A DNA stretch of 64,000 nt from Kurthia huakuii LAM0618 (GTDB taxonomy: Bacteria > Bacillota > Bacilli > Bacillales_A > Planococcaceae), in the NCBI RefSeq assembly GCF_000505545.1, contig NZ_AYTB01000008.1, positions 620,001 to 684,000 of the forward strand, in the 5' to 3' direction. Made by a program: the position numbers and the translations under genes. The notes beneath the pieces are model-generated. The model was not told the DNA's origin. It saw only the letters and a program-made list of their open reading frames with translations, and searched no databases. Positions 1 through 9,535 of the stretch are shown in pieces (within the stretch, counting starts at the first letter, position 1; each line of letters opens with the position of its first letter).

Positions 1-42
1 CGCGTACAGTAGGGGTTGTTTTGATGCCTTTTCGTTATCCAT
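1..42 (-). CDS. Unidentified gene, 5' end only, translationally coupled to the PilO-like gene
   Basis: Only 14 codons lie in the window, reading M-D-N-E-K-A-S-K-Q-P-L-L-Y-A leftward. The ATG overlaps the TAA of the PilO-like gene by one base (TAATG), and the purine-rich AAGGAGGGGG inside the end of that gene serves as ribosome binding site. This is typical translational coupling, so the product probably belongs to the same pilus assembly operon. Too little is visible to name it. Confidence 0.7.
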   Translation of the reverse strand, partial: MDNEKASKQPLLYA

Positions 43-641
43 TATTTAGCCCCCTCCTTCGCTTGTTGTGCTTGTTGTAGCTTATCTTTATTAAGCGTTA
101 CATTAAATACAGCTTGATAGCGTGCAGTTGAAGAGATTTCTGGTTTTGATGCTAAATCATCTTCTGCTACCGGCGTATAAGCAGCAACTTTTTCCATATC
201 AACTGCTGTAAAGATATCGGTGTTTTGTGCTAATGTTTTTTGATATTTTGTAGCATCTTGTAACGTAGAGAAGTTCATTTTCACTTGCATGCCACTGTCA
301 TCATATGTGATACCAGTAAGTGCTGCACTGCTACCTCCATCTTTTAATAACGCTGCAAAAACAGGTGTTAATGAAATTTTTTCTTCTTTCGCAAATGCTA
401 CTGCTTCATGTAAAACAACTTCAGGTATGCGCTGCTTTTTTTCAATTGTGTCTGTTGTATGATCGATTTGTGCTGAAAGGTTTTGACTTTGTTTTTCAGC
501 ATCTTGAATATCATTATGTACTAAGAAATAATTGATACCAAAGAATAATGCGATTACTACTACAACAAAAATGCTCAAACCGAGTACCGGATTTTTCTTT
601 TTCGGCTTCTCAGCTCGTTGCTGTGCTTCTTCTTGAGCCAT
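42..641 (-). CDS. PilO-like type IV pilus assembly membrane protein
   Basis: 199 residues. A charged cytoplasmic head (KPKKKN near residue 14) precedes one membrane segment at about 18-41, then a Gln/Lys-rich stretch (about 45-75) likely to form a coiled coil, then an alpha/beta domain. This is the architecture of PilO, which joins PilM and PilN in the inner-membrane alignment complex of type IV pili. The identification rests on architecture and on the neighbouring pilus-type genes, not on strong sequence signature. The ATG at 641 has AAGGAAGGG seven bases upstream; the longer TTG reading frame from 662 has no such site. The downstream gene overlaps its stop codon, so this is part of an operon leaving the window to the left. 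Confidence 0.65.
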   Translation of the reverse strand: MAQEEAQQRAEKPKKKNPVLGLSIFVVVVIALFFGINYFLVHNDIQDAEKQSQNLSAQIDHTTDTIEKKQRIPEVVLHEAVAFAKEEKISLTPVFAALLKDGGSSAALTGITYDDSGMQVKMNFSTLQDATKYQKTLAQNTDIFTAVDMEKVAAYTPVAEDDLASKPEISSTARYQAVFNVTLNKDKLQQAQQAKEGAK

Positions 642-973
642 GATGAATCCCTTCCTTTTCAATGTTCTTCTTAACGCGTTACAGATCTGTTAACTACATC
701 GTTAATGATACAAATAACACGTTCGTTTTTCAAATGTTTTCCGAATGTTCTTCTCATTCCCACTAGATAGATTGCCAACTTTGATAATACTGCTTTCTGA
801 GCCATCTCACAACAAAAAAATGAATTTTTTATTCCAAATTTTGTATAAATCCCTTATTATAATAAGTTGGAGTCGTTTTCTTCAGCAAAATGAGTTGTTT
901 AACGTCTTAAAAACGCTTATCATTAAAGCGTTAACGTCAGACTACTTTCTCAAATAGAAAGAAGGGTACATAA
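642..973. promoter_or_regulatory. Divergent intergenic region with a 7-bp dyad
   Basis: AT-rich region of about 330 bp between the leftward PilO-like gene and the rightward pilus-type genes. It must hold promoters for both. TATAAT occurs at 858-863 on the + strand but I see no good -35 element 17 bases before it. A perfect inverted repeat AACGCTT/AAGCGTT with a seven-base spacer lies at 912-932, about 40 bases before the rightward start, and could be an operator. No convincing ORF is present. Confidence 0.35.
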
Positions 974-1414
974 ATGGAAGGAAAAATGATAAAATTCTTG
1001 GCTGCTATCATACTGGCACTAGTCTTTACATTCGTTGTCGTCCATCATAATCAAACGATTGCGGCACACGATGAAGAAGTAGCTAGCTATGCAGATGCGA
1101 CCGCAGATGCAGATCGTGAACTGACAACTATGAATAAAAATGCCACGCAGTACCGTTCGTCGGACCGACAAAAAGCACTTGAGGAACTCGGTTACGAACG
1201 CGTACTCAATTATGCAGAGGATGCGATTACAATGGTGCGCCTTGAAGCATCTAAAGACCGCACGTATGCTGTCACGCTAAAGCCAAGTAATTACACTGGA
1301 TTATCGCATGCTATTTTAACGGTCTATGACGGTCAAAGTACAACATTAAATCCAACAAAATTAACCGAAAAAACAACAATTGAAACCGTTATTTCGTGGA
1401 AAAACGGTTATTAA
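974..1414 (+). CDS. Small membrane-anchored protein of the pilus locus, function unknown
   Basis: 146 residues. An N-terminal hydrophobic segment (about 6-24, after EGKMIK) is followed by a soluble domain with no motif I recognise. AGAAGGG stands seven bases before the ATG; a second ATG at 986 is possible. The gene is followed 26 bases later by a PilX-like gene on the same strand. Size and topology resemble pilus minor components or anchors, but it lacks a clear prepilin cleavage motif (G followed by F-T-L-x-E), so I do not call it a prepilin. It probably works with its neighbour at the cell envelope; this is inference from context. Confidence 0.6.
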   Translation: MEGKMIKFLAAIILALVFTFVVVHHNQTIAAHDEEVASYADATADADRELTTMNKNATQYRSSDRQKALEELGYERVLNYAEDAITMVRLEASKDRTYAVTLKPSNYTGLSHAILTVYDGQSTTLNPTKLTEKTTIETVISWKNGY

Positions 1415-1440
1415 TACGCGTCGAGAGGTGATTAGGAACC

Positions 1441-3018
1441 ATGAAGAAGATGAAAAAAAGTTCTCTCGCTTTGCTCGTAGTAGCGACCGCTATTATTATT
1501 TGTGCCATCGCCTTTTTATTTATTGAGCAATCCAATGCGAAAGAACAGGCGAAAAAAATGGAAGCATTAGATACGGCGTCGCGCAACATCGCTGAAGCCG
1601 GTCTTGCAACAACGCGCGCAGAATTAACGCAGCTCGTTAAACAAGCTTATGATGACACGATGGCGCGTTACGACCAATTATCTGCTACAGATAAAAAAGG
1701 GTTTGAAGTCGATAACATGTTTTATGCACGTGCAGAAGCATTGTTAAAAAATCGCCTTGGAAAAGAAGTGACGGCGAGCGACTATGAATTAGTACGTGGC
1801 GAACAACCAACATCCGAAACAGTTTTAACGCATGTGGATGGTCAACACTACACTTTAACGGCGACAGGGACCATTGCTGACACGTCAGCAACGGTCTCAC
1901 AAGATTACACGTTGTCATTAAAAGTACCGGTGACAAAAACAAATGATATTTACAACTATCAATATGCTGTCCATGCAACAAATCAAATTGTCGTACAACA
2001 AGGTTCCAAAGTTGTTGGAAACTTAGCAACGGCGAAAACGAGCAATATTACTGTTGACAGCGCTAGTTGCCAATACTTACAAAACAGCAGTGGTTATTAT
2101 AATGAATGTTATAACGACGGCAATACCGATGCTTCACCACTGAAAATGCGTAATGCACAAAGCTTTAAAACATATTTACCATCGTTCCCGAAAAAAGATT
2201 TACAAGCGTTTGCTGCGCTACCCATTCCTACTGAAAACTTATATTTACCAATTCCTGAAGCAGATCAATATAAAGAAGTAACCGAAGAAGATGGCACTGT
2301 ACGCAAAGTGAAGAAAACAGATGCCGAATTGGAGTTACTAAAAAAGTATTATTATAAAGATGGCGTGCTATCCATGAATAGCACAACACAGGAAATGTTT
2401 ACGACAGCGAAACCATTTAGCTTTAGTGAATCTGAAGTGCATATACGTGAATTAACAGTCGATGGCATTAATGCTGTCATTGATATTGGCGATAGCGACC
2501 AAGTTATCCGTGCAGAGCGCGTTACACTGCAAAATGGTGCTACATTAACAATTAAAGGCGCTGGTTCTTTCAAACTGTATGTGAAAAACTTTGGTGCCAC
2601 AAATGGTGAAATCGTCGCTGAAGATAAAGCTTCTATTGAAACGTATTTAGACGGTAAAGAAGCGTTAACGTTCGATGAGCAGTTTAAAGCGCCGGGTTTA
2701 TTTTATGTTCGTGCAGCACATGTAACATTACCAGCAAGCGGTGGCTTTGAAGGCAATATTATTACCGGTGCGCAACGCTTAACATTTAATGGCGGCGAAA
2801 ATACTACGAAACAATTAATTTTAGCACCAAAAGCAACGGTTTCATTGAAAAATAATACCGTATTCCATGGTGCGATTATCGCAAAAAATGTTTACATTGA
2901 AGAGTCAACACTGCTATTTGCGAAACCAACTGACCCTGTTCCAATTCCGTTAGCAGTTGAACAATTTGATACACCGATTCAACTTGTCGAAACGAGCAAT
3001 ATTACAGTAAAAAAATAA
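1441..3018 (+). CDS. PilX-like pilus-associated protein with C-terminal beta-rich domain
   Basis: 525 residues. The N terminus has one membrane helix (about 8-27) followed by a helical region containing ASRNIAEAGLATTRAEL. This resembles the N terminus of PilX/PilV-type minor pilins, although no prepilin peptidase site is clear. The rest is beta-strand rich; from about residue 355 it shows stacked short strands (NGATLTIKGAG, GNIITGAQRLTF, ILAPKATVSLKNNTVFHGAIIAKNVYI) typical of the adhesin/bactofilin-like domain at the C terminus of PilX-like proteins. Such proteins sit at or near the pilus tip. Two cysteines around residue 205-215 could form a disulfide. The gene ends at a strong bidirectional terminator shared with folC. 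Confidence 0.6.
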   Translation: MKKMKKSSLALLVVATAIIICAIAFLFIEQSNAKEQAKKMEALDTASRNIAEAGLATTRAELTQLVKQAYDDTMARYDQLSATDKKGFEVDNMFYARAEALLKNRLGKEVTASDYELVRGEQPTSETVLTHVDGQHYTLTATGTIADTSATVSQDYTLSLKVPVTKTNDIYNYQYAVHATNQIVVQQGSKVVGNLATAKTSNITVDSASCQYLQNSSGYYNECYNDGNTDASPLKMRNAQSFKTYLPSFPKKDLQAFAALPIPTENLYLPIPEADQYKEVTEEDGTVRKVKKTDAELELLKKYYYKDGVLSMNSTTQEMFTTAKPFSFSESEVHIRELTVDGINAVIDIGDSDQVIRAERVTLQNGATLTIKGAGSFKLYVKNFGATNGEIVAEDKASIETYLDGKEALTFDEQFKAPGLFYVRAAHVTLPASGGFEGNIITGAQRLTFNGGENTTKQLILAPKATVSLKNNTVFHGAIIAKNVYIEESTLLFAKPTDPVPIPLAVEQFDTPIQLVETSNITVKK

Positions 3019-3020
3019 TA

Positions 3021-3064
3021 AAAAAAGCCGTAAACACTATATGATGTGCTTACGGCTTTTTTTA
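3021..3064. terminator. Bidirectional terminator between the PilX-like gene and folC
   Basis: Inverted repeat GCCGTAAaCAC/GTGcTTACGGC at 3027-3056, flanked by an A-run on the left and a T-run on the right. It can terminate both convergent genes. Confidence 0.9.
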
Positions 3065-3065
3065 T

Positions 3066-4322
3066 TTATTGAGCACGAAATACTTCTTGTAGTGTATGAC
3101 GCCATTGCGCTAATAAATAAAGCGAACCCGTCATAATCACAATGCCTGGCTCTTTTCGTTTTTCTAACACCGCTTCTAACGCATTACCGGATATATGTTT
3201 ATGCGCCGCTTGACTATGCGCCAATAATTTTTCAGCTGGCATAAGGCGATGTTGTTCACGCTCAACTTCTACAAACGTAAAATCGTCGCACACTTGTTCA
3301 AGCTCTCGCAATACACCATCAACATCTTTATCGCGTAAAATGCCCATCACAATATGAATTGGCGTATCGGGGTAAAGTTCTGCAATTGTTTTACGAAGTG
3401 AGGCCGCACTCGCAGGATTATGTGCGCCATCTAAGAACACATTTTTCGCCAATTGCTCAAAGCGCCCTGCCACAGCAGCGGTTGCGATGGCTTGTCGCAC
3501 AGCATCGTCATGAATTGTTTTTGATAATTTTTGTGCCACTTCGATAAATGCTGTAATCGCTAGCGCCATATTATGTCGCTGATGTGCGCCTTTTAAATTG
3601 CGCGTCAAATTATTAATTTCTAATAGTCCTTGCACATACGTATCACCAATCAGCGCTTCAAAATCGACGCCATCCACGCGCATCGTCACCTCGTGCTTAA
3701 TCGCCTCTTCCTGTACCACATCAAATGCTTCATGTGGTACCTCGCCAATGACCGCAACAGCATTTGGCTTCAAAATGCCGGCCTTATGATACGCGATTTT
3801 TTCCAATGTATCCCCTAAAAAATTCGTATGCTCTAGCGCAATACTCGGAATAATCGATACGATTGGTCGAACGACATTCGTGCTATCAAAACGTCCGCCC
3901 ATACCCGCTTCAACAATCGCAATGTCCGGCTTGTACAATCTACACGCCATAAAGGCAGCCGCTGTCAGTAATTCAAAATCTGTCAATAAGCCGCTAATCC
4001 CCGCTTCTTTTAATTCGCTGAAAATAGCATCCATTTGAAATGGTGCGAGTGGTCCATTATTAATACTAATTTGATCATGAACGTCTTCAATACATGGTGA
4101 TGTAAACGTCAATGTTTTTAAATCATGCGCACGACAAATCGCTTCAAGCATCGCAATTGTCGAGCCTTTGCCATTTGTCCCGGCAACATGGACAACCGGC
4201 ACACTCAACTCTGGATGACCGAGCAGCTCCATTGCTTGTTCAATCGCTTCTAATCCCGGCTTAATCTCATCGCTACTGTCTACATTAAAACGTTGTTTAT
4301 AGCTATCAAAACCTACTATCAT
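3066..4322 (-). CDS. folC: Folylpolyglutamate synthase / dihydrofolate synthase FolC
   Basis: 418 residues, the usual length for the family. It adds glutamate to dihydropteroate and to folates in the cytoplasm using ATP. The Mur-ligase P-loop HVAGTNGKGST is at about 45-55, the conserved EAGMGGRFDSTN follows at about 137-148, and DGAHNPAS marks the C-terminal ligase domain near 296. AAGGGGGAG precedes the ATG. In B. subtilis folC also lies near valS with comC next to it; here the flanking genes are pilus-type genes and an ATP-grasp pair instead. It converges on the PilX-like gene and diverges from the ATP-grasp genes. Confidence 0.97.
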   Translation of the reverse strand: MIVGFDSYKQRFNVDSSDEIKPGLEAIEQAMELLGHPELSVPVVHVAGTNGKGSTIAMLEAICRAHDLKTLTFTSPCIEDVHDQISINNGPLAPFQMDAIFSELKEAGISGLLTDFELLTAAAFMACRLYKPDIAIVEAGMGGRFDSTNVVRPIVSIIPSIALEHTNFLGDTLEKIAYHKAGILKPNAVAVIGEVPHEAFDVVQEEAIKHEVTMRVDGVDFEALIGDTYVQGLLEINNLTRNLKGAHQRHNMALAITAFIEVAQKLSKTIHDDAVRQAIATAAVAGRFEQLAKNVFLDGAHNPASAASLRKTIAELYPDTPIHIVMGILRDKDVDGVLRELEQVCDDFTFVEVEREQHRLMPAEKLLAHSQAAHKHISGNALEAVLEKRKEPGIVIMTGSLYLLAQWRHTLQEVFRAQ

Positions 4323-4401
4323 ACGCTCTCCCCCTTGCTATTCAATTCAATTTTTTCATGCTACACTTATTATATACCATTTCTCGTTGGAGGCTTTAAT
4401 C

Positions 4402-5301
4402 GTGAAAAAAACTTGTTGGATTATTTACAACGGTAGTCTTGTGGCTGATAAATTCGTAGACCAAGCTCGCTTAATGGCAGAGGCTTGCACACACCACAAT
4501 GTCGAACCAATCATTTATAAAAACTATGAAATCCCGATGACATTACATGCACCACTCGATGTCAAACCAGACTTTGTTATCTTCTTAGATAAAGATATTT
4601 TATTAGCAACGTACTTAAAAAATCAAGGCATTCCGATATTTAATGACCCTGATGTTATTGAAACATGTGATAATAAGGCCAAGCAATATATTCAACTCGC
4701 ACAAGCGAATATCCCAATGCCAAAAACGATTGTCGCACCGAAAGTGTACCCGAAATTTACGATAAAACAGAGTGGCTACTTTGAAGGCGTCCTTGAAGCA
4801 CTTGGCTTGCCAATGATTATTAAAGAAGGGCATGGCTCATTTGGTATGAAAGTGTATTTAATCGACACGGCCGAACAGTTTTTCGAAAAAGTAGAAGCGC
4901 TACGTGGCGTTGATTTCGTGTTCCAAGAATTTATCGCTTCTAGTAAAGGGCGTGACGTGCGTGTCAATACGATTGGCGATGACGTCGTGGCGGCAATGTA
5001 CCGTCACTCTGAAACAGACTTCCGCGCAAATGTTACAAATGGTGGCACAGCAGAAGCTGTTATTTTAACAGAAGCACAAAAAGCTGTCGCATTGCGCGCA
5101 GCAAAAGCAGTTGGTGCCGCATTTGCTGGCGTTGACTTATTATTTGGTCCTAATGAAGAACCAATTGTTTGCGAGGTCAATGCAGCAAGCCATATTCGCA
5201 ACATTTACAACGTTACGGGCATCAATGTTGGTGACCGCTTCGTTGAATACATTTTACACGAATTGGAGGCCAGCCATGAAGCAGGCGTATCTTCTCTATA
5301 G
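4402..5301 (+). CDS. RimK-like ATP-grasp ligase, first of an overlapping pair
   Basis: 299 residues, starting at GTG with GGAGG eight bases upstream; the frame is open to a TTG at 4387, but that TTG abuts the ribosome binding site. The ATP-grasp fold is visible: MIIKEGHGSFGMKVYL around residues 140-155 (ATP-binding Lys and Gly loop), FQEFIASSKGRDVRVNTIGD around 175-195 and the metal-binding CEVNAASH near 260. This order matches the RimK/LysX/MptN family, which joins an amino acid or amine to a carboxylate by an acyl phosphate. The substrate is unknown. The 3' end overlaps the second ATP-grasp gene by 26 bases, so the two products are probably made together and may act on one substrate. Confidence 0.8.
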   Translation: MKKTCWIIYNGSLVADKFVDQARLMAEACTHHNVEPIIYKNYEIPMTLHAPLDVKPDFVIFLDKDILLATYLKNQGIPIFNDPDVIETCDNKAKQYIQLAQANIPMPKTIVAPKVYPKFTIKQSGYFEGVLEALGLPMIIKEGHGSFGMKVYLIDTAEQFFEKVEALRGVDFVFQEFIASSKGRDVRVNTIGDDVVAAMYRHSETDFRANVTNGGTAEAVILTEAQKAVALRAAKAVGAAFAGVDLLFGPNEEPIVCEVNAASHIRNIYNVTGINVGDRFVEYILHELEASHEAGVSSL

Positions 5302-6082
5302 TGAAGCCGATGCGGCAACAAATCAGGCGTTTATTAAACAACTACGGCAAGCGGGATTGCAACATAACGTCCAGCTAACGTTACTCATTGAAGAACAACA
5401 CGACATCATCAATGAAACGAGCGATGCGCTATTTATTTGGAATCGCACGCGCAATGCTGCTATCGCCAAACAATTAGAACAATTAGGGCGCCGCGTCATT
5501 AATCGTAGCGAGGTCAACTTTATTGCTAATGATAAATTACGTGCGATGCAACTCGCTATTTTACAAGGCGTGCCAACCGTACCACGTATTTTAGAACAAC
5601 ATCTAGCGGACGAGCATTTCCCACTCATCGTTAAATCAACATCTGGCCATGGTGGGAGCGAAGTATTCAAATGCGATACACGCGAAGAATTTGAGCAAGC
5701 AAAAGCAAAGCTCGACAACTATTTGATTGAGCCTTATATCGATACAAAAGCGAGTGATGTGCGCGTTTGGATGATTGGCGAGACAATTATTGGCGCGGTA
5801 AAACGTACCGGTGCCCCAGGTGATTTCCGTTCGAATTACACGCTCGGTGGCTCGATTGAAAAATTCGACTTAAACGCCGAACAGCGCGATTACGTAGAGC
5901 GCATTCAAAAGGCCATTAAGAGCGATTATATCGGCATTGATTTTTTACATGTTACACGCGACCACCTACTCTTTAATGAAATGGAAGACCCCGTTGGCGC
6001 ACGCTCGTATTATGAGCTATTTGATGAAGACTTAACCGAACTGTTATGGCAACATCTGCTAAAAAAAGCGGACACCTTGTAA
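5276..6082 (+). CDS. RimK-like ATP-grasp ligase, second of an overlapping pair
   Basis: 268 residues. The ATG at 5276 lies inside the end of the first ligase gene with GGAGG six bases upstream, so a longer frame upstream is not used. Conserved pieces are PLIVKSTSGHGGSEVF near 120-135 (ATP-binding Lys, Gly-rich loop), KASDVRVWMIGETIIGAVKRTG near 158-178 and FNEMEDPVGARSYYEL near 237-252, where the metal-binding E-x-N of most family members reads NEMED. That altered last motif may signal a different specificity or reduced activity. It is divergent from its partner, so the pair is not a simple recent duplication. Its stop codon lies inside the terminator hairpin shared with valS. Confidence 0.75.
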   Translation: MKQAYLLYSEADAATNQAFIKQLRQAGLQHNVQLTLLIEEQHDIINETSDALFIWNRTRNAAIAKQLEQLGRRVINRSEVNFIANDKLRAMQLAILQGVPTVPRILEQHLADEHFPLIVKSTSGHGGSEVFKCDTREEFEQAKAKLDNYLIEPYIDTKASDVRVWMIGETIIGAVKRTGAPGDFRSNYTLGGSIEKFDLNAEQRDYVERIQKAIKSDYIGIDFLHVTRDHLLFNEMEDPVGARSYYELFDEDLTELLWQHLLKKADTL

Positions 6083-6098
6083 GGGGTGCCCGCTTTTT
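6063..6098. terminator. Bidirectional terminator between the ATP-grasp pair and valS
   Basis: GCGGaCACC/GGGTGcCCGC hairpin (about 6067-6093) with A- and T-runs on either side; the stop codon of the second ATP-grasp gene falls in its loop. Confidence 0.85.
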
Positions 6099-6102
6099 TA
6101 TG

Positions 6103-8754
6103 TTACATTTCTTTTAATTCAGCAATACGTTTTTGAACCGTTGCTTGTTTTTCCAAGTAATCGGCTTCTTTTTCGCGTTCTTTCGCAACAACTGCTTCTG
6201 GTGCACTTGCGACGAATTTTTCGTTGTTCAATTTGCCTTGAACACGTTTTACTTCTTTTGTCCATTTGTCTAATTCTTTTTCAAGACGTGCTACTTCATC
6301 TTCAACGTTAATTAAACCTTTTAATGGTAAGAATAGTTCTGCACCTGAAACAACAGCCGACATCGTTTTGCCTTCTGGTTCAACATTTAAACCAACTGTT
6401 AATGTTTCTGGGTTACAGAATTTTTCGATATATGATTTATTCGCTTCAAGTACGGCAAGTTCCGCATCTGTTTTCGCAGAGATGAACATTGGTACTTGTT
6501 TGCTCATTGGCGTATTTACTTCTGCACGAATGTTACGCACCGCATGAATAATATCCATTAATAATTGCATGTTTTTCGCTTCTTCTTCGAAATGAAGATC
6601 TTCGCGCACTGTTGGCCATGCAGCGTTAACGATTGTGTCGCCTTCGTGTGGTAAGTGTTGCCAAATTTCTTCTGTAATAAATGGCATTAATGGGTGTAAT
6701 AGACGCATTGTGTTGTCTAATACGTATGCTAATACCGAACGTGTTGTTTTCTTCGCTGCTTCATCTTCACCGTATAATGGTAGTTTCGCCATTTCGATGT
6801 ACCATGAACAGAAATCATCCCAGATGAAGTTGTTTAAATAACGACCTACTTCACCAAATTCGTATTTATCAGCAAGCTCCGTTACTTTTTCAATCGTGTC
6901 ATTTAAGCGTGTTAAAATCCATTTGTCGGCTACTGATTTTTCGCCTGTTAAATCGATTTCGTCATAGGTCATGCCATCCATGTTCATTAATGCGAAACGA
7001 GAGGCATTCCAAATTTTATTTGAGAAGTTCCATACGGCTTCTACTTTTTCAGTTGTGTAACGTAAATCTTGGCCTGGAGATGAACCTGTTGCTAAGAAGA
7101 AACGTAATGAATCGGCACCGTATTCAGCGATAACATCCATTGGGTCCACACCGTTACCAAGCGATTTCGACATTTTTCGGCCTTCTCCGTCACGTACTAA
7201 ACCGTGGATTAATACGTCTTCAAATGGACGTTCACCTGTGAATTCAAGCGATTGGAAAATCATACGAGAAACCCAGAAGAAGATAATGTCATAACCTGTA
7301 ACAAGCGCACCTGTTGGGAAGTAGCGTTTGAAATCTTCTGCTTCCGCATCCGGCCAGCCCATTGTAGAGAACGGCCATAAAGCAGATGAGAACCACGTAT
7401 CTAATACGTCGTTGTCGCGTGTCCAATTTTCTTCGTCTGCAGGTGCTTCTTTGCCTACATATAATTCGCCTGTTTCATTATGATACCAAGCTGGGATTTG
7501 GTGACCCCACCATAATTGACGAGAAATACACCAGTCATGAACGTTTTCCATCCAACGTGTGTACGTGTTTTCGAAACGTTGTGGTACGAAGTTTACTTTT
7601 TCATTTTCTTTTTGTTGTAGCGCTAATGCTTCTTTCGCCAGTGGTTCCATTTTTACGAACCATTGTTTAGAAAGATACGGTTCAACGACTGCACCAGAAC
7701 GTTCAGAGTGACCTACTGAGTGTAAGTGGTCAACGATTTTGATTAATACACCTTGTGCTTGTAAATCTTTCACGATTTCTTTGCGGCATTCAAAACGATC
7801 CATACCCGCATATTTGCCCGCTTTATCGTTCATTGTACCGTCACCGTTCATGACCATAATGCGCTCTAAGTTGTGGCGTTCACCAACTTCAAAGTCATTC
7901 GGGTCATGCGCTGGTGTCATTTTTACAACACCTGTACCAAATTCCATGTCTACATAGTCATCTGCTACGATTGGTAATTCGCGACCTACGATTGGTAAAA
8001 TGGCTGTTTTACCGACTAAGTGTGCATAACGTTCGTCGTTTGGATTTACGGCGATACCTGAGTCACCAAGCATTGTTTCTGGACGAGTTGTCGCGATTTC
8101 AACTTTTTCATCGCTATCTTTAATTTGATATTCCATATGGTAAAATGCACCTTGAACATCTTTGTAAATTACTTCGATATCCGACAATGCTGTTTGAGCT
8201 GCTGGGTCCCAGTTGATGATGCGTTCGCCGCGGTAGATTAAGCCTTTTTCGTAAAGTTTTACGAATACTTCTTTCACCGCATCTGATAAACCGTCATCTA
8301 ATGTGAAACGTTCGCGAGAATAATCTAGCGCTAAACCTAATTTAGACCACTGCGCGCGGATTGTAGACGCGTATTCTTCTTTCCATTCCCATGTTTTTTC
8401 TAAGAATTTTTCACGGCCAAGATCGTAGCGTGAGATGCCTTGTTCACGTAATTTCGCTTCTACTTTTGCTTGTGTGGCAATACCTGCATGGTCCATACCT
8501 GGTAACCATAGCGCATCGTAGCCTTGCATGCGTTTCATACGGATTAAAATATCTTGCAATGTTGTATCCCATGCGTGACCTAAGTGTAATTTACCTGTTA
8601 CGTTTGGCGGTGGAATGACGATTGAATACGGTTCTTTGCCGCTTTCTGGATGTGCTTTAAAGCAATCTTTTTGTAACCACCATTCATAACGACCGTCTTC
8701 GATTGCTTGTGGATCGTATTTCGTTGGCATTGAAATGTTTTGTTGTTCTGTCAT
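6103..8754 (-). CDS. valS: Valyl-tRNA synthetase ValS
   Basis: 883 residues, full length. Class I synthetase that charges tRNA-Val in the cytoplasm. The HIGH motif appears as [13 protein letters not shown] near residue 48 and the KMSKS loop as [11 protein letters not shown] near 525; an editing (CP1) domain lies between them, and a C-terminal coiled coil ([20 protein letters not shown]) ends the protein. GGAGG stands ahead of the ATG. The gene has its own promoter and T-box leader. In B. subtilis spoVID and ysxE separate valS from hemL; here a VOC gene lies between. Confidence 0.98.
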   Translation of the reverse strand: MTEQQNISMPTKYDPQAIEDGRYEWWLQKDCFKAHPESGKEPYSIVIPPPNVTGKLHLGHAWDTTLQDILIRMKRMQGYDALWLPGMDHAGIATQAKVEAKLREQGISRYDLGREKFLEKTWEWKEEYASTIRAQWSKLGLALDYSRERFTLDDGLSDAVKEVFVKLYEKGLIYRGERIINWDPAAQTALSDIEVIYKDVQGAFYHMEYQIKDSDEKVEIATTRPETMLGDSGIAVNPNDERYAHLVGKTAILPIVGRELPIVADDYVDMEFGTGVVKMTPAHDPNDFEVGERHNLERIMVMNGDGTMNDKAGKYAGMDRFECRKEIVKDLQAQGVLIKIVDHLHSVGHSERSGAVVEPYLSKQWFVKMEPLAKEALALQQKENEKVNFVPQRFENTYTRWMENVHDWCISRQLWWGHQIPAWYHNETGELYVGKEAPADEENWTRDNDVLDTWFSSALWPFSTMGWPDAEAEDFKRYFPTGALVTGYDIIFFWVSRMIFQSLEFTGERPFEDVLIHGLVRDGEGRKMSKSLGNGVDPMDVIAEYGADSLRFFLATGSSPGQDLRYTTEKVEAVWNFSNKIWNASRFALMNMDGMTYDEIDLTGEKSVADKWILTRLNDTIEKVTELADKYEFGEVGRYLNNFIWDDFCSWYIEMAKLPLYGEDEAAKKTTRSVLAYVLDNTMRLLHPLMPFITEEIWQHLPHEGDTIVNAAWPTVREDLHFEEEAKNMQLLMDIIHAVRNIRAEVNTPMSKQVPMFISAKTDAELAVLEANKSYIEKFCNPETLTVGLNVEPEGKTMSAVVSGAELFLPLKGLINVEDEVARLEKELDKWTKEVKRVQGKLNNEKFVASAPEAVVAKEREKEADYLEKQATVQKRIAELKEM

Positions 8755-8780
8755 AAGTACGCCTCCTAATTTTATGCATA

Positions 8781-9030
8781 AAAAAAAGCCTCTTCATTCC
8801 TTCACATAAGGACGAGAGATCTTCGCGGTACCACCTTACTTCTAGCAATTTGCTAGCAGCTTCATTCGACATAACGGCTCGGTACCGGTTTTTGCTACTA
8901 TGAGTTCACAAAAACTGCTCTAGGGCTACATTCAAGCATCTACTTGAGGAACTTTCACCAACCGTTCCCTCTCTAACAAGTAGGAGTGCTCTACTCCTCC
9001 CCTTCATCGCATTGTATTTAGCTTCAACTC
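8781..9030 (-). ncRNA. T-box leader of valS (valine)
   Basis: On the minus strand the conserved T-box sequence AAGGTGGTACCGCG occurs at about 8822-8838, followed by a hairpin and T-run (8781-8818) as terminator. In Stem I the context GAA-T-GTA-G-CC at 8924-8932 has the same form as the Phe leader in this window (GAA-G-TTC-A-CC), so the specifier codon is probably GTA (Val), at 8927-8929. Uncharged tRNA-Val binding would stabilise the antiterminator and allow valS transcription. Confidence 0.93.
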
Positions 9031-9059
9031 ATTGTAACGAATTTATTTCCCTTTTTCAA
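9031..9059 (-). promoter_or_regulatory. Promoter of valS
   Basis: TTGAAA (9054-9059) and TACAAT (9031-9036) on the minus strand with a 17-base spacer, immediately upstream of the T-box leader. Confidence 0.8.
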
Positions 9060-9095
9060 GTATTTCTGTTATGTTGGAAATAAGAGGTGATAAGC

Positions 9096-9488
9096 ATGAA
9101 ACGATTCATTCATCATATTTGTATTCAGACAAATGACTATTCCGCATCGAAACATTTCTATGAGACGCTCGGCTTCACGCTTGCCAAAGAAACGCAAGGT
9201 TTTCATTTGCGCGATTACAACAGCTGGTTGAAAATGGACCATTTCTACATCGAGCTACAAACAGCAAAACAAGGTGAATTGCTACGCGACTTTTCAAAGC
9301 ACTCTGCAGGACCTGTTCACTTCTGCTTATATATTGAAGATCTTGAAAAAGAAGTGTCACGTCTACAAGTACTTGGCGTGCCATTTGCGAAAAAAAATGG
9401 CCAAGTATTGTATGATGTCGAAGGAAGTCATCTTGCAAAAGTGGTCGCACCAGAAGGCACGATTATCGAATTACGTGATTCATTTTAA
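9096..9488 (+). CDS. VOC (glyoxalase-fold) family protein
   Basis: 130 residues, a single vicinal-oxygen-chelate module pair. The start FIHHICIQTNDYSASKHFYETLGF is the classic first beta-alpha-beta of the family, with a His at position 5-6 as metal ligand, and IELRDSF at the end carries the usual terminal Glu. Family members are metal-dependent lyases, dioxygenases or resistance proteins; nothing here fixes the substrate. AAGAGGTGA sits five bases before the ATG, so the upstream GTG at 9087 is not the start. It stands alone between valS and hemL and converges on hemL at a shared terminator. Confidence 0.8.
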   Translation: MKRFIHHICIQTNDYSASKHFYETLGFTLAKETQGFHLRDYNSWLKMDHFYIELQTAKQGELLRDFSKHSAGPVHFCLYIEDLEKEVSRLQVLGVPFAKKNGQVLYDVEGSHLAKVVAPEGTIIELRDSF

Positions 9489-9491
9489 TAA

Positions 9492-9535
9492 AAAAAGAGG
9501 ACGCCGCATATCATGTGCAGCGTCCCCTTTTTTTA
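9492..9535. terminator. Bidirectional terminator between the VOC gene and hemL
   Basis: GGACGCcGCA/TGCaGCGTCC hairpin at 9499-9525 with A- and T-runs on both sides. Confidence 0.88.

Noticed and set aside
745..957. 70-codon + strand frame upstream of the pilus-type genes
   Set aside because: No ribosome binding site, hydrophobic low-complexity product and AT-rich context; more likely promoter DNA.
5111..5275. Longer start for the second ATP-grasp ligase
   Set aside because: It reads another frame of the first ligase gene and has no ribosome binding site, whereas the ATG at 5276 has GGAGG at the right distance.
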